64,000 nt of DNA from Mnemiopsis leidyi. Taxonomy: Eukaryota; Ctenophora; Tentaculata; Lobata; Bolinopsidae. How positions within the stretch are numbered: position 1 is the stretch's first letter; every line of letters starts with the position of its first letter. The stretch lies in NCBI GenBank assembly GCA_000226015.1, contig JH153952.1, positions 38,666-102,665 on the forward strand. The letters are read 5' to 3'. Below the pieces are notes generated by a model. It was not told where the DNA came from. It ran no database searches and saw nothing but the letters and a program-made list of their open reading frames with translations. Shown here piece after piece: positions 61,278 to 64,000 of the stretch. A program made the translations under genes and the position numbers.

Positions 61278-61747
61278 TTGTCTGACTTCGTCCGACCCTC
61301 ATTCGAAGCGAATAGAGGAATGGGAATAAAATGACAGGAGGGTGCGCGCTGCCGTACAATATCCAGTTGTCCGAGCTTTATAGCACACGTCGCACGCGCT
61401 TCCGACGCGCGCGCTTCCGACGCGCGCGCAAAAGGGTTCTGGTTAGAGAATTAGAAAGGAGACGTGGCACATGTTTGTATATGAATCTGGCAGGCAGAAG
61501 GCTATGATCTCGATCATATATCATGACCTTGCTCCCTAAGATTTATCCCACTGTAAAAGGTAAACAGTTTTAACCTTTATATTCACCTAACCAGGTGCTT
61601 ACGCCGCGCGCACGGCGGCTGCTACGCGCGCAAAAAGGCTGTGGTTAGAGCAAACCTTTACACCGTGGTTTTTATGTGGCAAGTTTGTACAACAGCGCGC
61701 ACCCTCCTGGCGTCCTGTCATTTTATTCGAATGAGGGTCGGACAAAG
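61278..61747. mobile_element. 470-bp inverted-repeat element (copy 2)
   Basis: The left arm (61278-61351) and the inverted right arm (61693-61747) share TTTGTC, CGTCCGACCCTCATTCGAA, AATAAAATGACAGGA and GGAGGGTGCGCGCTG. The interior has GACGCGCGCGCTTCC duplicates and CACCTAACCAGGTG, also seen in copy 1. Its right end abuts the hairpin motif of the Penelope module. Confidence 0.72.
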
Positions 61748-61802
61748 ATTGACGAGATTATATCCGTTTGATAAGTTTATATCCGTATCACCGCGACAAT
61801 AG

Positions 61803-62267
61803 ACAGAAAAGCATCCAGAGACACAAGCATGCGGGGGCAAAGGGTGCAAAACTTGTCCTTTAGTTTTTGGTCCCACAGAGAAAGTCATGGTGAACGGGAA
61901 GGAGGTATTTTTGGACAAAAAACTCAGTTGTAAGGATAAGAATGTTATTTATTTAGCCCAGTGTTCTGTGTGTGTAGAGAAAGCAAGGAGTGAGAGTACG
62001 TATTTTGGCCAAACAAGTACAGAAGTGAGGACTAGATTTAACGGGCATAGAAGTAGTTTTAAAATTGATAACATTAATTCTTATACTAAATCAGCATTAT
62101 CTCAGCACAGTTTTGACTACCATCCTGATAAATTTGGGCTTGAATTTTTTAAAGTAGGATTTGTTAAACAATGTAGAGCAGAAAATTTGGACAGAGAGGA
62201 ACACCGTTTAATATCTTTATTTAGGACAAACATTTTCGGAATTAATCGTATAAGAGTTATTAGGTAA
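61803..62267 (+). pseudogene. GIY-YIG endonuclease domain of a Penelope-like element
   Basis: The open frame begins just after a TAG at 61800-61802 and has no start of its own for the upstream part; an internal ATG is at 61887. It encodes the cysteine linker CGGKGCKTCP, then NVIYLAQC (GIY), STYFGQT (YIG), VRTRFNGH (catalytic Arg region) and LDREEHRLI (metal-binding Glu), ending NRIRVIR. The nuclease domain is intact, unlike the copy at 3349, so this insertion is younger. In such elements the domain nicks target DNA for insertion. Confidence 0.82.
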
Positions 62268-62813
62268 CCTTGAGCTGTATTTGTTGCGTGTCCTATTTTC
62301 GTTCTTATCAGACGTATATTTTGTTATCAGCATGATGTCATTTTGTTATCTGTTTCATTTCTCCATTTTTGCATGAGAACTAGCCTTATCTTTTGACTTT
62401 GACAGGCATTTTACCATTTTTGCATGAGAACAGGCCTTATCTTTAGACTTTGACAGTTCTTGATTTTAGCTACGTCATCAAGATATCATTTACATAGGAT
62501 TATTGGTAGGCGGGGTCACGTTTTATTGCAGTATTTAAAGGAGTATTTTTTGGAGGAAGACACATCTTAATTTTGTTCAGTTTTAGGCATGCACATTATT
62601 TTATCTTTTGATATATTTTTGTCACCTTTTAGCGTTTTTATAATTATAGGCTCTCTATCTCTTTTATAGTTAAGACTCACGTTTTGTTTTTTCTATTTAC
62701 TCTATATCTATATAACAGGTTCTCTAAGTCTAAAGATGATGTATAAATTGAAGATTTCAAGAACCCAGTCATGTTAACTGTTTTATTTCGTCTATCCAAC
62801 CAAACCAAAAGTT

Positions 62814-62831
62814 GACGAGATGATATCTGTC
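62814..62831 (+). other. Conserved bulged hairpin motif, copy 4
   Basis: GACG-A-GAT-GAT-ATC-TGTC keeps both stems; one G-C pair becomes G-T. It is followed by CTGCGTGAGTCGGG and TATCACCGCGAC, which can form a second small hairpin (GTCGGG with CCGCGAC). Confidence 0.55.
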
Positions 62832-62929
62832 TACCGTTCTAGCTGCGTGAGTCGGGTATCACCGCGACAAAAAGCAACAAGAAATGCAAACTCACTCACA
62901 GTTCACACTGCCTTGTAATATCAGATCAA

Positions 62930-63120
62930 GATTAATTTTGTCTCACGTTGCACATTGTGAGCACGCGTTGCTAGAATAACCAGAGCCCTTTTAATTTTGC
63001 CCCATAGGAGCGGTATATTTAAAGATTTTATTTGAAAATGGGCCGCGCAACGCAAGGTAACCGCTTTGTGCAGCAGCGCGCTTTTTCGTCATTTTATTCG
63101 CTTCGAATGAGGCCGGTCGG
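62930..63120. mobile_element. Partial third copy of the inverted-repeat family
   Basis: It has CTCACGTTG, ATAACCAGAGCCCTTTT and, at 63071-63113, CAGCAGCGCGC, CGTCATTTTATTCGCTTCGA and ATGAGG, matching the right arm of copies 1 and 2. No left arm is recognisable. TCTCACGTTGTGACCC just after it (63203) matches the interior of copy 1 in inverted orientation. Confidence 0.55.
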
Positions 63121-64000
63121 TTGCGAAGTCAACATAGCCCTGTGGCTCGCGCTGCGCGCGCCCTATGTCAATGTGTGAGCTTTTGCGTCCGTTTTAATTT
63201 TTTCTCACGTTGTGACCCATTAAAACAAGAATTGCGGCCGCTTTCACTGTGTCAGGCGACCGCTGAATTTCCCGTATCTATTATCATGCCGTTGCTTATT
63301 GTCATTAAACTTTGTGAAATGAGGAATTATGAAAAAAGACAACCTCGTACCAGACATAACTTCGGTTAGTTATTATTGTTCTGCATCGGCACGTGTAAAT
63401 GCAGACCCGCGAATTAATGCAGCCGCTTGATGCAGCCATGTTTGAAAATTTGCACGCGCACGCGCAAAGTTTGAACACAATTGCGCGTTCTTTGCATAGT
63501 TTGTTTCAAATATCTTAACTCTGCATGACGTCGTCATATTGTATTGTATGTGCTGCCTACATAATTTGTTCATACTGCGTTGCTTGTTTTTATGCTTTTG
63601 GCGTTTCATGAATTAGTCGTTCAAAAGATTTGTTCGGAGCTGGGATTAAAATCGTGTTACATTTATTTCTTAAAGTTAATCTGTCATTCGACAAAAGTCA
63701 ATTAAACTTAAGTTTAAAAGAATTTTGATCGACTTTACTTTTACTTGTTGTTCTTTGATCGTACATCTTGTTGCAGTTGTTGCCAGGCAATTATGTATAC
63801 AAATACAATTACATTTCATGATCATGATGATGCATTGATGCAGATGTGAAATCCATTATGCGGCCTTAGGCAGTTAAAACCTGTAATCGTATTTGTATTA
63901 GGGTGTTCACGAATCAAAATGAGTTGCGCGCTATACCCATAAATTTGGTATCAAAATGATCAGCTCATTGAACCTGACAAGATGGTGTAAAAATTTCAAT
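63121..64000. other. Terminal stretch without a supported gene
   Basis: Two open frames (63121-63369 plus, 63373-63609 minus) have no domain, splice or codon support and overlap repeat remnants. CACGTG occurs near 63391. Nothing else is recognised. Confidence 0.4.

Larger units (their letters stand above)
61751..62880 (+). mobile_element. Penelope-like element, truncated, flanked by hairpin repeats
   Basis: A GIY-YIG reading frame is bracketed by two related ~50-70-bp sequences: 61751-61799 and 62814-62870, both starting GACGAGAT.ATATC.GT and ending GTATCACCGCGACAA. Direct flanking repeats recall the pseudo-LTRs of Penelope-like elements. The reverse transcriptase is missing, so the copy is 5'-truncated and cannot move by itself. 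About 540 bp of AT-rich sequence follows the frame, with a repeated TTTTGCATGAGAAC...CCTTATCTTT (62366 and 62420). Confidence 0.65.

Overview
The window is animal nuclear DNA from a draft assembly with three runs of N (573, 10 and 14 bases). The genes have many GT-AG introns, one encodes a CUT-class transcription factor, and there are Penelope-like retroelement remnants, minisatellites and long microsatellites. CUT domains point to Metazoa; I cannot place the species. No prokaryotic gene organisation, rRNA, tRNA or CRISPR array was seen.

Three spliced genes can be rebuilt from the sequence. (1) A plus-strand gene, 3995-12070, has eleven coding exons that join in frame into a 953-residue protein carrying eleven clear IQ motifs and one degenerate one. 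(2) Inside its 3.7-kb ninth intron, on the minus strand, lies a two-exon gene (10552-9988) for a 99-residue secreted peptide with eight cysteines. (3) A 35.6-kb minus-strand gene, 60793-25193, has twenty coding exons whose splice phases all agree and give a 950-residue protein. It contains four CUT domains, with a degenerate homeodomain between CUT2 and CUT3, a homeodomain-like helix pair after CUT1, and no canonical C-terminal homeodomain. This layout matches none of the CUX, ONECUT or SATB architectures I know and is the most novel item here.

Layout: 1-2346 holds short tandem repeats and no gene. 2347-3211 is an inverted-repeat element, followed by a decayed Penelope GIY-YIG fragment up to the first coding exon of the IQ gene. 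12071-25192 lies between the convergent ends of the IQ and CUT genes. It holds an array of RFX X-box-like motifs, a CCAAT-rich palindromic repeat, a GT microsatellite and two tentative isolated exons. 25193-60793 is the CUT gene, whose introns are rich in CACGTG, CCAAT and X-box motifs and minisatellites. 61278-63120 holds a second inverted-repeat element, a better preserved Penelope GIY-YIG module flanked by hairpin-bearing repeats, and a third partial element.

The sequence does not link the two large genes functionally. Shared X-box-like motifs suggest that RFX-type factors may act in the region; this is inference.
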